A stretch of 64,000 bases of DNA. It comes from Polyodon spathula. Lineage: Eukaryota; Chordata; Actinopteri; Acipenseriformes; Polyodontidae. Every line of letters starts with the position of its first letter. Within the stretch, counting starts at the first letter, position 1. The translations under genes were made by a program, and so were the position numbers. The stretch lies in assembly GCF_017654505.1 (NCBI RefSeq), contig NC_054540.1, positions 40,510,968 to 40,574,967 on the forward strand, in the 5' to 3' direction. This document shows, in pieces, positions 25,501 through 33,167 of this stretch. The notes below the pieces were generated by a model. That model was not told the DNA's origin, made no database searches, and saw nothing but the letters and a program-made list of their open reading frames with translations.

Positions 25501-28500
25501 CTCTCTCAAAGGCCACAATGTCCCTTTTGTGTTGTGGGTGCAAGAACTGAACACAGTATTCTAAGTGTGGTCTCACCAGTGCATGATAGACCCTCATCAG
25601 AACCTACCGTGAATTGTACAATACACTATTGACAATTTAACCAAACCTGTTTGTTTGACTGCTTCTTGTCTGGTTGCTGAAAGTGATCATTCTATTACAG
25701 CACCAAGGCCTGGTCTAGTTCAAAACCACCCATTTGGGATTTGAATCCTACAATTTTGTGACCACCGTGTATTACTTATATTATTAATATTCAATTTAAT
25801 CTGCCAGATTTCTGCCCAGGTGGTCTAAATCAATTTGGATTCCTGGGTTGACAAAAACATGTTGGCTTTGTATTGTATGAACATTTTAGAAGCTTAGTAA
25901 TTATCCCTTGATCTTGGTGTGGTAAGAATGGCTGACGTTATACTAGGAAATACAGAGACACAGCACTGTGAGTGAATGCGCTGCTGCATGATTTATTGTA
26001 AATAAGAAGGTTGAACAAAAGACAAACACTTATACAAAAGAAAACAGCATGAGGGCCAGAAGAAACACACAAAACAAACTGAACAAACTCCACACAAGTA
26101 TCGTGCTGGTCCTTCCATGAGTAACAATTGTTACATTTTATCATAATTTCTCCCACCTCTCTCTCCTGTTCTCTCCTCTGAACACCCAACCCTGACTGTT
26201 GACTCTTATGCATGACTTGATTGCTAATCATTCACTCTGACCCCGGCACAGTCTGTATGTGAACTACCTGGTACATTACCCGTGCCTAAATACAAATATA
26301 CATTATAAATCACCTGTGCTACACAACCCAAAACCATAAAACAATCAACAAAATACACACAGGGGTGTTTTATGTGTGTCCCACCCCCACACCCCCCCAC
26401 CTCGGGTACCCCAACACACTCAGTCATTAATATAGATAAGATTAAATACAACTGAGTACATGGCCCAAACTAGAAGTTTCTCCTTTTACAACATACAGCC
26501 TCAAATTACAAAAGTATTATTGACAGAAATGTGTATACCAAATGTAGTCATGGATTTATTTTGGTAATATTAGTATTTTAACATGTTTGAGTTGCAAAAG
26601 TCAGTGAAATTGTTTCCTCTCTGCTCATTTTGGTGTTCACAGTTGTGCGAGACAAAGAGACAATCACACACATGCACACCTGCCTGCCACAGTGTGGTGA
26701 TGGGTAGGTTGACAGGGTTAAACTATAACTCATTACTGATTCAGCTATTTATCTTTAAAACATAATGGAAGGAAGACCTTTGGCCTGTTGATGGTTGTCC
26801 ACACTACATAGTGTTGTAAGCCACCTAATGTGAAGAAATAAGCGCTTCACCTGCTGTAGCTTAATTATATGGCAGAATGCCTATGCAGGTAATGACAGTT
26901 CTTTAGTTAAAAATAAATAAATGCTCAGCTCCAAAATCAAATTACTACTGTTATGGCCTAGTTTTCCTAAGCTCATTTAAGCAGTTGTTCTAACTTGTTT
27001 TTATTACTGTTCCTCTTTTAGGGTTATTATGGTATTTCCTTTTGGTACTGTACTTCTGCAGTTTGTCCCTGTTGGCTACTCATATTTGAGGAGCTGGGGC
27101 GGAGTTTGTTGCCTGTTGCTAGTTATCGGGAGGTTTAAAAACTGGAAAGGACAGGTAACTGATGTCTGGGGGATAGGGCTGCAATATTGAAACATTTCGT
27201 AGTAGTCATCAGGAGCCAGAAATTTTGTTAGTCTGTTATATTGTGTGCCAGACTATGGTGGTGTCAGCTGATTTTTAATTTTCTTGTTATTGTGTTTGGT
27301 TTGACAATATTTATTTTACATTTTTTTTTGTTTTTGTTGTCACTTTGGACTTTATTCAAATTCTTACGGATCCATTGAAGTTTCAATGATCCTGTCTGAC
27401 ATCATCAAAAAGATGTAAAGCATAGTTCTGTAGTCGATTTTTTCTCCAGAAAAAGCAGAGAAAACCACTCAATGGCCGAGTGAGACCGATAGGAGCCGAA
27501 TGAAGCCGAAAAAAAGAGGGGGGCATGTGAGCAATAGAGCTAGCAGCTGCACCACAGAGATAATGATGAACACAAACAAAAAGATATCTTCTTTACCACA
27601 GAGATAATGATGATCACAAACAAAGAGATAGCTGCTTCACCACAGAGATAATGATGAACACAAACAAAGAGATAGCTGCTTCACCACAGAGATAATGATG
27701 AACACAAACAAAGAGACAGCTGCTTCACCACAGAGATAATGATGATCACAAACAAAGAGATAGCTGCTTCACCACAGAGATAATGATGATCACAAAGAAG
27801 ATAGCTGCTTCACCACAGAGATGAACACAAACAAAGAGATAGCTGCTTCACCACAGAGATAATGATGATCACAAACAAAGAGATAGCTGCTTCACCACAG
27901 AGATAATGATGAACACAAAGGAGATAGCTGCTTCACCACAGAGATAATGATGAACACAAACAAAGAGATAGCTGCTTCACCACAGAGATAATGATGATCA
28001 CAAAGAAGATAGCTGCTTCACCACAGAGATAATGATGAACACAAACAAAGAGATAGCTGCTTCACCACAGAGATAATGATGATCACAAACAAAGAGATAG
28101 CTGCTTCACCACAGAAATAATGATGAACACAAAGGAGATAGCTGCTTCACCACAGAGATAATGATGATCACAAACAAAGAGATAGCTGCTTCACCACAGA
28201 GATAATGATGATCACAAAGAGATAACTGCTTCACCACATAGATAATGATGAAAACAAACAAAGAGATAGCTGCTTCACCACAGAGATAATGATGATCACA
28301 AAGGAGATAGCTGCTTCACCACAGAGATAATGATGAACACAAACAAAGAGATAGCTGCTTCACCACAGAGATAATGATGATCACAAACAAAGAGATAGCT
28401 GCTTCACCACAGAGATAATGATGATCACAAAGAGATAGCTGCTTCACCACAGAGATAATGATGAACACAAACAAAGAGATAGCTGCTTCACCACAGAGAT

Positions 28501-30645
28501 AATGATGATCACAAAGAAGATAGCTGCTTCACCACAGAGATGAACACAAACAAAGAGATAGCTGCTTCACCACAGAGATAATGATGAACACAAAGGAGAT
28601 AGCTGCTTCACCACAGAGATAATGATGATCACAAACAAAGAGATAGCTGCTTCATCACAGAGATAATGATGAACACAAACAAAGGAGATAGCTGCTTCCG
28701 CATCCAGTGGGCAAAGAATATCACGGTAATAAAATAATGACTTGGATAACATTATTGTGGAATTTGGTGCTAAACAAACAAAGGAGATAGCTGCTTCACC
28801 ATCCAGCGCTCAAAGAATATCACACTAGTGATCAGGAGAGCATTTATCAGTATGCACGTCTATAAAGAGGTATGTGAAAAATACAGCGAACAAGGGGTGG
28901 GGCTTGGCTGGAGATGTCGTTTTGCCATGCAATGTGTTTTAAACCTGTTTTACTCTGAAAAAATATATTTTAAACAGAGCGTGTAAAATAAACAGCGCGT
29001 GCAAAAATAAACTGGACCTGATGCGCCTGACAAGCGCTGAATAAATGGACTGCAAAGGGCTAAACGTTCTGTAAGCTAGTTTCAAAGCAACTAATGAGGT
29101 TTAAATGCATAATGTGACATGGCCTTAAAGTGCTAGTAGCTGCAAAATTATACTTATTTTGCGCTTCCATTAGCAACATAGCTCTCAAATGTGTAGGTTT
29201 GAAAGAAAAAACACTTGAAAGAAGTGGACATCCAAAGTAAATTACTGGTACAGCAGATAGGAGAATTGACTTGGCAGCTAAAAAAAAAAAAAAAAAAAAA
29301 AAAATCTAAGATTAAAAGCCAAGGATTTATAGAAAGATTTTGAAACATCAAGCATAACAATGCATGAAAGAACTGTCCAAAGGCACTTGAACACAGCACT
29401 GTATTCACATAGACCTCACTGCAAACCACTTTGAAAGACAATTCATAAAACAAACTGTCTAACAGTTGCCAAGAAATATGAACAGGAACCTGAAGCATTC
29501 TTCAACAGAATTATCTGGTCCAATTACACTAAAATAGAATGTTACCCAAAAATGGACCACAGTATGTTTGGAGAAATAAAGGGAACCCTTTCAATGAAGA
29601 AAACTTTGTACCTACATGTAAAGACGTGGTTTGACCGTGATATGGAAGTGTTTTAGCAGTTCAGGGAAGACACTGATGTGATTGAAAATCAAATGAATGC
29701 AGCCATGTATCAAACATTAAACAAAGTACAGTGATACCATCTGCTTGTCAGCTGATTGGCAGACAGTTTATCTTCCAACACAACAATGACCCAAAAGCAC
29801 AGTTAAGTAAACAGGAATTCTTGAATAAAATGAAAATAAAATTTCTGGAATGGCCTTTGTAATCACCAAAATTGTTTCATGTTTACTAAATGCTTGTCCT
29901 TAATCTGTTACCTTGAATTATGGTAGGGTAAGCATTGGGTGCCAATAATCTTGTCTGGGACTATTTTGAAACATGACATCTGTTACTACAATGGGTTAAA
30001 AAAAGTTCTGAGTTTCCATGGAAATCTGTTATCCTAAGTCATGTCTTCTGGGTCAAAGCATATTACTGCATGAAAGTAAGTAAGTCAGTAGGAGATGTAG
30101 CTGGGTTAATGGTAGGTGAGAAGCCGTTGAAGGTGTGGGGACAACTGTGTCCTTCAAGTGAAACAAGTAAGGAATTGCTTCTTGAAAGCATGGCTGCAAT
30201 CTCATTAACCTAGTGTAGTACCAGATATCATATTTTAAAACAAATACATGTTAACTATAACTTTCTTTCAGAACACCACACCTACAAAAGAAATAGAAGA
30301 ATATAACAGGTAATATTTAGGGGGTTATTTTTCAAGCTACAATCACTTTATGAGTTGCTTAAATGGTGAGTGATGAAGTTTATAGCATAGACTTGAGAGA
30401 TCATATTTTATTATGGATGTATTTATATGGTGTTGCTACTCACCTCCTCCATTCCTGTAGCAGAGGTAGGGGAACCTCCAAACGTTCCCCAGTCCAATGA
30501 TCTCCCCAGCCACTGAAAGCACAAACTCCAGCTTGTTTTTCCACTGCCCTCTATCCTCTATCTTCTCCCTGTTCTTGGGGTAGACATCCAGGGCCTGGTT
30601 GTGCCCACTGGCAATGTCTGCTGGGGACTTGCTTTCCATTTGAGC
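2713..30645 (-). CDS. slc6a13: SLC6 family Na+/Cl- dependent transporter (GAT2/GAT3/BGT1-like), 5' half, four coding exons
   Basis: The exons join at 30639-30444, 7296-7162, 4467-4327 and 2800-2713, giving about 186 residues in one continuous frame. Every junction has an AG acceptor and GT donor. The first three boundaries are phase 1, each splitting a glycine codon, and the last ends in phase 2. The family imports GABA, betaine, taurine and similar solutes at the plasma membrane using Na+ and Cl- gradients. TM1 reads [18 protein letters not shown]; the EII variant is typical of GAT2, GAT3 and BGT1 rather than GAT1 or the taurine transporter. TM2, TM3 and the start of extracellular loop 2 follow, with two cysteines able to form the conserved disulfide and several N-glycosylation sequons. 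Later exons lie left of position 1. The paralogue is uncertain: some residues favour SLC6A13, others SLC6A11. The first visible intron is about 23 kb and packed with mobile elements. Confidence 0.88.
2801..4326. other. SLC6 intron, mostly unassigned
   Basis: AT-rich sequence with a GGT/GTG-rich run near 2885-2905 and no supported gene. The short telomere-like tract at 3886-3910 is listed separately. Confidence 0.4.
3886..3910 (+). repeat. short interstitial telomere-like repeat
   Basis: Four tandem CCCTAA units, one of them the variant CCTTAA, over 25 bp. It is flanked by ordinary intron sequence. Confidence 0.7.
4327..4467 (-). CDS. slc6a13: SLC6 transporter third visible exon: TM3
   Basis: This is a 141-bp exon with a pyrimidine-rich acceptor (CTCTTTGCAG) and donor GTACTT. 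It encodes [20 protein letters not shown], then [20 protein letters not shown] and NNTWNT. This is TM3 with the conserved YY pair involved in substrate binding in the family, followed by the start of the large extracellular loop. The cysteine is the first of the loop's disulfide pair and NNT is a glycosylation sequon. Confidence 0.92.
4468..5483. other. SLC6 intron, no recognised feature
   Basis: Unique-looking AT-rich sequence between two transporter exons. No repeat family could be named. Confidence 0.4.
5484..5960. mobile_element. MITE-like element with inverted ends and a TTAA border
   Basis: Left end CCTAGAACTGCCATGTGGGT and, on the other strand, right end CCTAGAACTACCACGTGGGT are inverted repeats about 420 bp apart. 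Outside the right arm another short motif, CACTAGAACCGCCGG on the reverse strand, adjoins TTAA at 5960. This suggests a piggyBac-type target, but the left outer end is degraded. No coding capacity. The interior holds a TA microsatellite and a T run. Confidence 0.5.
5550..5609. repeat. (TA)n microsatellite
   Basis: About 30 uninterrupted TA units inside the MITE-like element, followed by T runs. Confidence 0.95.
5977..6650 (+). pseudogene. gag-like fragment with 30-bp tandem repeat, flanked by 35-40 bp direct repeats
   Basis: One frame contains [16 protein letters not shown], matching CPYEDPLFLKALDRGE in the minus-strand fragment near 63.3 kb, so both derive from one retroelement protein family. 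Other frames contain proline- and serine-rich stretches and then the decapeptide repeat [10 protein letters not shown], also present near 18.45 kb. A block (ctcctgactaccttagacac) occurs at both ends, near 5990 and 6632. No LTR is seen alongside. The segment is broken and probably a processed or recombined piece of the LTR family. Confidence 0.5.
6335..6560 (+). repeat. 30-bp tandem repeat (about 7 units)
   Basis: The unit AGTGACCGAGGGAGAGCCGC plus ACCAGTCTCC repeats with small variants. It is coding-length (10 codons) and lies within the gag-like fragment. Confidence 0.85.
6652..7161. other. SLC6 intron, T-rich tract, nothing else recognised
   Basis: Contains T runs around 6841-6858 and G/T-rich sequence after them. 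No feature supported. Confidence 0.4.
7162..7296 (-). CDS. slc6a13: SLC6 transporter second visible exon: TM2
   Basis: This is a 135-bp exon bounded by an acceptor (TTCATTCAG) and a donor GTAATTC. It encodes [20 protein letters not shown], then [19 protein letters not shown] and SPLFEG, which is TM2 and the following conserved loop. The sequence is near-identical to vertebrate GAT2/BGT1 proteins and has no stop or frameshift. Its phase (two bases completing a glycine, one base carried over) matches both neighbouring exons. Confidence 0.92.
7344..7379. repeat. (CA)n microsatellite
   Basis: Eighteen CA units 48 bp upstream (minus sense) of a transporter exon, in the large intron. Confidence 0.95.
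7380..7859. other. large SLC6 intron, no recognised feature
   Basis: AT-rich. No repeat or coding similarity recognised. Confidence 0.4.
7860..8088 (+). repeat. 21-bp minisatellite (about 11 units)
   Basis: The unit CTGTGATATACAGATACCCC plus one base repeats with substitutions (cggtgata, tataaaga variants). The array stops at the TA dinucleotide where the Tc1-like element begins. Confidence 0.9.
8089..9035 (-). mobile_element. Tc1-like DNA transposon with decayed transposase
   Basis: The left terminus CACTGAGCGTACAAAACACC directly follows a TA target. The minus strand encodes a broken Tc1 transposase. Recognisable pieces are the catalytic-core block ending [31 protein letters not shown] (second catalytic Asp motif; the usual DNAP is DIAP), and [17 protein letters not shown] holding the final catalytic Glu of a DD34E triad. 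The N-terminal part survives only in fragments around 8609-8920, in several frames. The right terminal repeat is missing or rearranged after about 9035. Tc1 elements move by cut-and-paste into TA. This copy cannot encode an intact enzyme. Confidence 0.88.
9036..9845. other. unassigned intron sequence
   Basis: A stretch near 9042-9080 (cacggcatttttttagtgttcgtccac) faintly resembles the R/U5 part of the LTR family. The rest is AT-rich and unrecognised. Confidence 0.35.
9846..9965 (+). mobile_element. terminal fragment of a second Tc1-like family
   Basis: ACAGTGCTGAGAAAAAGTTT followed by gtgaaccc and cctgattaaacaaat resembles the long inverted end of a common fish Tc1-like element. It stops where the L1-clade LINE tail begins. 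A transposase N-terminal fragment of what may be the same element lies at 16.3-17.1 kb. Confidence 0.5.
9966..12520 (-). mobile_element. L1-clade LINE, 5'-truncated
   Basis: On the minus strand the order is RT, C-terminal domain, 3' UTR and A-rich tail ending near 9966. A C/G homopolymer at 10231-10244 reads as a G-rich tract in the 3' UTR, a usual feature of vertebrate L1. The 5' end is lost near 12520. Flanked left by a Tc1-like end and right by CR1, so it belongs to a nested cluster. Confidence 0.8.
10146..12389 (-). pseudogene. L1 ORF2 reverse transcriptase remnant
   Basis: Decayed protein in several frames. Near 12.2 kb it reads [20 protein letters not shown], an RT motif conserved in L1. 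Near 11.73 kb an unlisted frame reads [18 protein letters not shown], which carries the YADD catalytic motif. From 11427 to 10867 a 186-residue frame contains [20 protein letters not shown] and [11 protein letters not shown], the typical L1 C-terminal segment. The endonuclease is absent through truncation. Several frameshifts make it inactive. Confidence 0.82.
12783..13730 (+). CDS. CR1 ORF1 protein: zinc-finger-like domain plus SGNH/GDSL esterase
   Basis: An intact 315-residue frame. Residues 8, 11, 27 and 30 form a CxxC...CxxC zinc-finger-like module, followed by a short Glu/Leu-rich coiled coil to about residue 56, then a Gln/Asn-rich linker. The C-terminal half is an SGNH hydrolase. GDS at 152-154 contains the likely nucleophile Ser154; HIGTNN sits at 204-209; DGLH at 290-293 supplies the Asp and His. 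CR1-clade ORF1 proteins with this esterase are known and are thought to act in the retrotransposition ribonucleoprotein. The ATG follows an A run and starts the longest frame. It ends just before ORF2 sequence with no long spacer. Confidence 0.88.
   Translation: MVFKPVICDTCLMWEIRENPAELNQVCVKCRAIQDLHKLVSMLEMELEEVRQQQDLEELAHPQFMEVCITPNRLKATREIEGQNSWVQVGRSREKKKLRQTQPPEIKTTNRFESLQNFDEQNQQQENERNNIQDPIDSGDQTAKRREVMIVGDSILRNTASSIRSLDPLTTTVCCLPGASVKHITENVDRLLERTGDDPVVVVHIGTNNIGRDRPKSLQNKFRELGRKLKEKTKTVVFSGILPAPCKGPYGQLEIINQNAWLKTWCTREGFTYLDHWTTFYNEDYLYRRDGLHLNNKGTSLLGEKILEQVQKHLN
13737..16325 (+). pseudogene. CR1 ORF2 (endonuclease-reverse transcriptase), frameshifted and 3'-truncated
   Basis: The frame is open from just after ORF1 and encodes an APE-type endonuclease ([37 protein letters not shown]) up to about 14700. 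There a run of seven A replaces the eight A of copy E and shifts the frame. The second part, 14740-16325, encodes the RT with [15 protein letters not shown] (motif A), [20 protein letters not shown] and FADDTK (catalytic motif C). The last residues of the longest frame past 16325 come from adjoining Tc1-like DNA. Not functional as it stands. Confidence 0.88.
16326..17150 (-). mobile_element. Tc1-like transposon fragment, N-terminal half of transposase
   Basis: The minus-strand frame 16816-16499 begins [11 protein letters not shown] and later holds [20 protein letters not shown], the DNA-binding region of Tc1 transposases of the MRTSEK type. Downstream, out of frame, sequence corresponds to [10 protein letters not shown] and FWNN pieces up to the start of the catalytic core, where it meets CR1. 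The flank to about 17150 resembles the long inverted end but is decayed. The C-terminal catalytic half is missing. Confidence 0.78.
17447..17451. repeat. target site duplication, left (CTCCC)
   Basis: Five bases abut the LTR start TGTGG. The same five bases occur at 19680-19684 after the terminal CA. Confidence 0.85.
17452..17935 (+). repeat. 5' LTR of the gag-only element
   Basis: Shares with the 3' LTR the blocks TTTGTATTTRGGCACGAGGA, the GGGAATTGCAC motif and CAATTGCTACGAGTGCTGGA. It contains an expanded GA microsatellite at about 17750-17815 that is much shorter in the 3' LTR. A GCATAAAAGC motif could serve as a TATA box. Confidence 0.75.
17750..17815. repeat. (GA)n-rich microsatellite in the LTR
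   Basis: Imperfect GA/GAGACA repeats, expanded relative to the partner LTR at about 19365-19377. Confidence 0.85.
17964..18860 (+). pseudogene. gag-like protein with two CCHC zinc knuckles (frameshifted)
   Basis: The first frame, beginning [20 protein letters not shown], contains [14 protein letters not shown]; after a frame change near 18.2 kb [14 protein letters not shown] follows. Both fit C-x2-C-x4-H-x4-C, the nucleic-acid-binding knuckle of retroelement nucleocapsids. Then come GEPHQSP repeats near 18.45 kb and a Pro/Glu/Gln-rich segment repeating LPLPPP and EQQE. Pieces of the same protein occur at 87-455, 5977-6650 and 58385-58600. No polymerase follows. Frameshifts indicate it is not translated as one chain. 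Confidence 0.65.
19130..19679 (+). repeat. 3' LTR of the gag-only element
   Basis: Matches the family from GTGTTTAAAATGTATATTTG onward to GTGTGACA at 19679. The GA tract is short. A TATTAAATG motif lies near the 3' end as in the other LTRs. The stretch 18935-19130, where the LTR 5' part should be, looks unlike the 5' LTR. Confidence 0.7.
19935..20819 (+). mobile_element. CR1 copy C (3' fragment) inserted in copy B
   Basis: The plus-strand pieces 19935-19999 and 20491-20819 join into one CR1 3' end from CAGACAGGCTAAAAGAATTG through the ORF2 stop to the TTATGTTC repeats. TACATG occurs on both sides (19929-19934 and 20820-20825) as a probable target duplication. Copy B resumes precisely after it. 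5'-truncated, as normal for LINEs. Confidence 0.85.
20000..20490 (-). mobile_element. CR1 copy D (3' fragment) inserted in copy C
   Basis: This minus-strand CR1 3' end carries about 135 ORF2 C-terminal residues in an open frame (ending [11 protein letters not shown]), the 3' stem-loop and ATAAGAAC repeats. AATT at 19996-19999 and 20491-20494 flanks it, and copy C is continuous across it. It is the youngest layer of the nest. Confidence 0.85.
22017..22063. repeat. perfect 47-bp palindrome at a CR1 deletion junction
   Basis: Arms of 23 bp (left arm TTGACAGCTGCAGAAACTAA plus ACT) around a single A. One arm is normal CR1 leader sequence and the other its exact inverse, replacing the missing ORF1 N-terminus of copy B. 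Confidence 0.9.
22482..22521. repeat. poly(A) tract, 40 bp
   Basis: Forty uninterrupted A. The sequence before it (22320-22481) has no recognised identity; it could be the tail of an unidentified retroposed sequence. Confidence 0.9.
22522..23071. other. no recognised feature
   Basis: AT-rich intron sequence. Confidence 0.4.
23072..24267 (-). repeat. possible long LTR
   Basis: On the minus strand it runs from TGTGACGAGACAGCCGGCTC to GGTTGCGTTACA, i.e. TG...CA over 1196 bp. Near the start it has CCAAT-like motifs and GGATAAAAGCAATGTACAGG resembling a promoter with a downstream GC-rich leader, and then AT-rich sequence. The flanks do not give a clean target duplication, and no second copy is in the window, so it could be an unrelated element. 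Confidence 0.35.
24268..25264. other. unassigned; possible DNA-transposon end near 24362
   Basis: TACAGCTATGGCCAAAAGTT at 24362 resembles an inverted-end motif common in fish DNA transposons. No partner end or coding sequence was found. The remainder is unassigned. Confidence 0.3.
25265..25870 (-). repeat. old CR1-like LINE 3' half
   Basis: Minus-strand decay product of a CR1 ORF2 C-terminus and 3' UTR. The CATAAGAAAAATT end, a CTCTCTCAAAGGCCACAATG stretch (ERVQR region) and CTCACCAGTGCATGATAGA (YHALVR region) are recognisable. It is a different, older subfamily from the young copies. Confidence 0.65.
25918..26383 (-). repeat. diverged LTR of the TGTGGCAAAG family
   Basis: The minus strand carries ATGTATATTTGTATTTAGGC, the GGGTTGGGTGTTC block, ACTCATGGAAGGACCAGCAC and an ACAATAAATC polyadenylation motif, ending CTTACCACA. 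No matching flanking duplication was found. No internal region adjoins it, so it is probably a solo LTR. Confidence 0.6.
26384..27369. other. no recognised feature
   Basis: AT-rich intron sequence without identifiable repeats or exons. Confidence 0.4.
27370..29063 (+). mobile_element. non-autonomous TTAA-type element expanded by a minisatellite
   Basis: The right end GGACTGCAAAGGGCTAA is the counterpart of GGACCGCAAAGGGTTAA at 52468-52484, the outer end of a related copy in inverse orientation. The two copies share a core (ACATCATCAAAAAGAT, CTCAATGGCCGAGTGA, GATAGGAG, CACCACAGAGATA, AATAATGACTTGGA). CCCTTTGC ends beside TTAA suggest a piggyBac-like element, but no transposase is present. In this copy one internal unit has been amplified about 25-fold. 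Confidence 0.6.
27550..28700 (+). repeat. 44-bp minisatellite, about 25 units
   Basis: The unit GAGATAGCTGCTTCACCACA plus gagataatgatgatcacaaacaaa occurs at 44 bp, with shorter variants near 38-40 bp lacking part of the CAAACA segment. Units differ mainly by TGAACAC versus TGATCAC. Diverged units flank the array at 28685 and 28775 (CATCCAGYG...CAAAGAATATCAC). Confidence 0.95.
29280..29304. repeat. poly(A) tract
   Basis: Twenty-five A just before the Tc1-like remnant. Confidence 0.9.
29305..29885 (+). pseudogene. Tc1-like transposase remnant
   Basis: Across several frames the plus strand encodes decayed Tc1 transposase pieces: [19 protein letters not shown] (first catalytic Asp region, here lost), then a block equivalent to FQQDNDPKH read as FQHNNDPK, and [13 protein letters not shown]. 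Many stops. A distinct, older Tc1 family than the copy at 8.1-9.0 kb. Confidence 0.65.
29886..30443. other. intron sequence before the first SLC6 coding exon
   Basis: AT-rich; nothing recognised. Confidence 0.4.
30444..30645 (-). CDS. slc6a13: SLC6 transporter first coding exon: N-terminus and TM1
   Basis: Coding begins at the ATG whose first base is 30639, and 65 codons plus one base precede the donor GTGAGT at 30443-30438. A plausible acceptor AG lies just upstream of the ATG at 30647-30646, so an upstream non-coding exon is likely. The first 30 or so residues are hydrophilic and family-variable. Then come [20 protein letters not shown] and [15 protein letters not shown], the TM1 block whose unwound GLGN segment contributes to sodium and substrate binding. 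The usual lysine before NGGG in human paralogues is arginine here. Confidence 0.9.
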
Positions 30646-32712
30646 CTATACCACAACACATGAAATAGAATTTAAAATGCCATATCTACAGAAGCTGGGC
30701 ATGGTCTAAAGACTGACCAAAACATGTATTATATAAAAGCTACATCTCCCTGTTGCAAGCAGTTTAAGTCACAATGGACAAGGCAACAGATCTGAAAGAG
30801 CGTGTAAGTTGCTAGCCTAGTTAGCTAGACCTCAGTCCTGTTCTGGAATGTTACAAGGGCACTTTTGTTAAGGTCCCTCCATAGATTGAAAGCACCTCTT
30901 ATAGATATATTATTCCCTTCTACAAAGCCCCACTCTATACTAAGATCATACAGGCAATGTATTTGCATAATCTCGAACAACAAAAATAATAGTTGCATCA
31001 TCTGATATTTGCTAGGCTCAATCAGTGGTCAGGTCCAACAGTGCAACACTTTTGAGTCATTTTTGTTGTAAATAGCATCTTCTCTGTCTGACAGTCTGGC
31101 TGTGACTGTCAGGAATCTTTTTGAAACTGCTTGACATGTTTGAGATACGAAATAACTGACAGAATAGAGGCTGAAGCCTCAGGAATGAATTCCTATCAAT
31201 GCAGAGAGGAGCTTCAGGGCTGTCCCAATGTACACTTTTAGACAGGGAATGTAAAACATGCTACAACGGTTTGAGAAAAATTTTTTTGTTGGATCAAATT
31301 GATACAAATACACTATGGCAGGGGTTTTCATCTGAGGGTACTTCTAAGAGTCATAGGGATTACGCAGGATGACTAAGAAATGCAAAAAAAATATTAAATG
31401 AAAGAAAATAATGATCTTGTATAATTTTTTTTAGCGATATTATATATCATCTCTAAGCCACTGTGCATTAATATTACATTTTAGTTTAGCAGCTCAAAGT
31501 TAGTATAGTTTCAAAGTTATTTACCTGTATGCATGATTTCGATAAAGTGGATTTCCACTCTGATAATCGGGTGAGTGAAGCATTCTGAGTTGCTGATTAA
31601 CTTTGATGTTTTCAATACTAATCAGTGAAGCACAATCTTTCTGCATTTTTTGAAAGTATAAATGCTCCAGTACACATAAATAATAATCACAATACTCATA
31701 CTTTGACGGTTTTTGTTTTTATGAGACATGACTGCATTTTAGTAACAGCAGTAGTGGCTGGTAGAATTTGTTTTCAATGAAAACATGCAGACAATCCTGT
31801 GTATCATTTCTCAAGTGGAGCAATGTCTTGCAAAATAAAAACACAAAAGAGTCTACAGAAAGTGTAAAGCGACAGAAAGTTATACGAGTCCCTTTGGATA
31901 ATTTTTATGTTGCCTAATAAAATGTTTATCACTGTTAGTTATAGTTTTATCTTGAGGTTAATGTTTATATGTTATAAACATTTAAAATGGCACACAAAAT
32001 TATGCTGGGATTGGAAGTAAATGGTAATATTTACAGTGCAACTCAGATTGGATTATTTATAATAACTTTGCCGAATAGAAAGCGAATACGTGTGTTTCCG
32101 ACGAGATTCTCAAATGCTGTCTTTGATTCTGTGCATCCAAAGACTTGTAATTAAAAGTTTTAAGAATTACTGTTTGAAATTCTGTCCTAAACCAGCAGAT
32201 TGTCAGTCCAAAACTGTTGTGACAAATGATATAGTAAATAAAACAGGGAAAAAATTAAATGTGTTAAACAGATTACTTTGCCTTTTATTGCAACTGTGGT
32301 AGCATTCACAGTAGAGTGACACATGTAAAGGGGTACTTGAGATGAAACCTTCAGACAGAAGCCATGACTTGAGATTGTATTGCACTGTCTTAACTACTTC
32401 TTTCTTGTCATTAACTAACCAGCTGCTTTGTCTATTAACTGGCATTTTGTCAGTCAGTAACAGGTTTTGGCCTAAAAGACACGAAAGTGCAGATAGAAAT
32501 TAACGATAGAGATAGATAATGCATTTCTTTCAAAACATTTCAGAGCTTTAAAGTGAATCAAAGTGCAAAACAGTAACATTATGGAATTATTTTGTTAGAA
32601 ATCCTTTCTTTGAACTACAGATTACAGTACTTTTGTTGGTTTGTACCTATATTTAGACAAACTGACTTCAGGAAAATGTTGGTTAGGACTTCCAGTATCT
32701 ATTACACAAAAA
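30646..32712. other. sequence upstream of the first SLC6 coding exon
   Basis: Either 5' intron or promoter region of the transporter gene. No CpG island, non-coding exon or repeat family could be identified in about 2 kb. Confidence 0.35.
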
Positions 32713-33165
32713 TGTAGAATAAGAACATCAGAAAATTTAAGAGCTAGAGGAGGTTGCTCTTAGTTGGACCTTTGGTACAATAGTGACCAAAATTGGACAC
32801 AGTATTCTACAGGCGGTCTCACCAGTGCATTATACAGCCTCACCATAACCTCCTTGGCTTGTGCTCTACGCTTTTGGATATATACCCAAACATTCTGTCT
32901 GCCTTTTTGATTGCTTCCCCATACTGTGGTTGCTGACAGCAATGACTATATTACAACACCAAGGTCTTTCTCTTGTGTGCCTGTTCTAGTTTTATACCAC
33001 TCATTTGGTGTATATAACACTTAATTTGCCATGTTTATGCCCAGTTCTGTATACCTGAGTATTCTTTCTGCAGACTAATTGCAGGACTTAAAGGAATGAC
33101 TTATCATGATAGGCTGAAATAATTGAATCTATTTAGTAGAACAAAGGCGAATTAGAGGGGACTTG
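32713..33165. repeat. old CR1-like LINE fragments in opposite orientations
   Basis: 32713-33050 on the minus strand encodes a decayed [20 protein letters not shown] segment. 33061-33165 on the plus strand corresponds to the next ORF2 segment (GLKGMTYHDRLK). Two pieces of an ancient copy, rearranged. Confidence 0.6.
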
Positions 33166-33167
33166 AT

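Noticed and set aside
27550..28700. Regular repeats resembling a CRISPR array
   Set aside because: Units are head-to-tail with no unique spacers, in vertebrate DNA, and the same unit occurs singly in a related dispersed element. It is a minisatellite.
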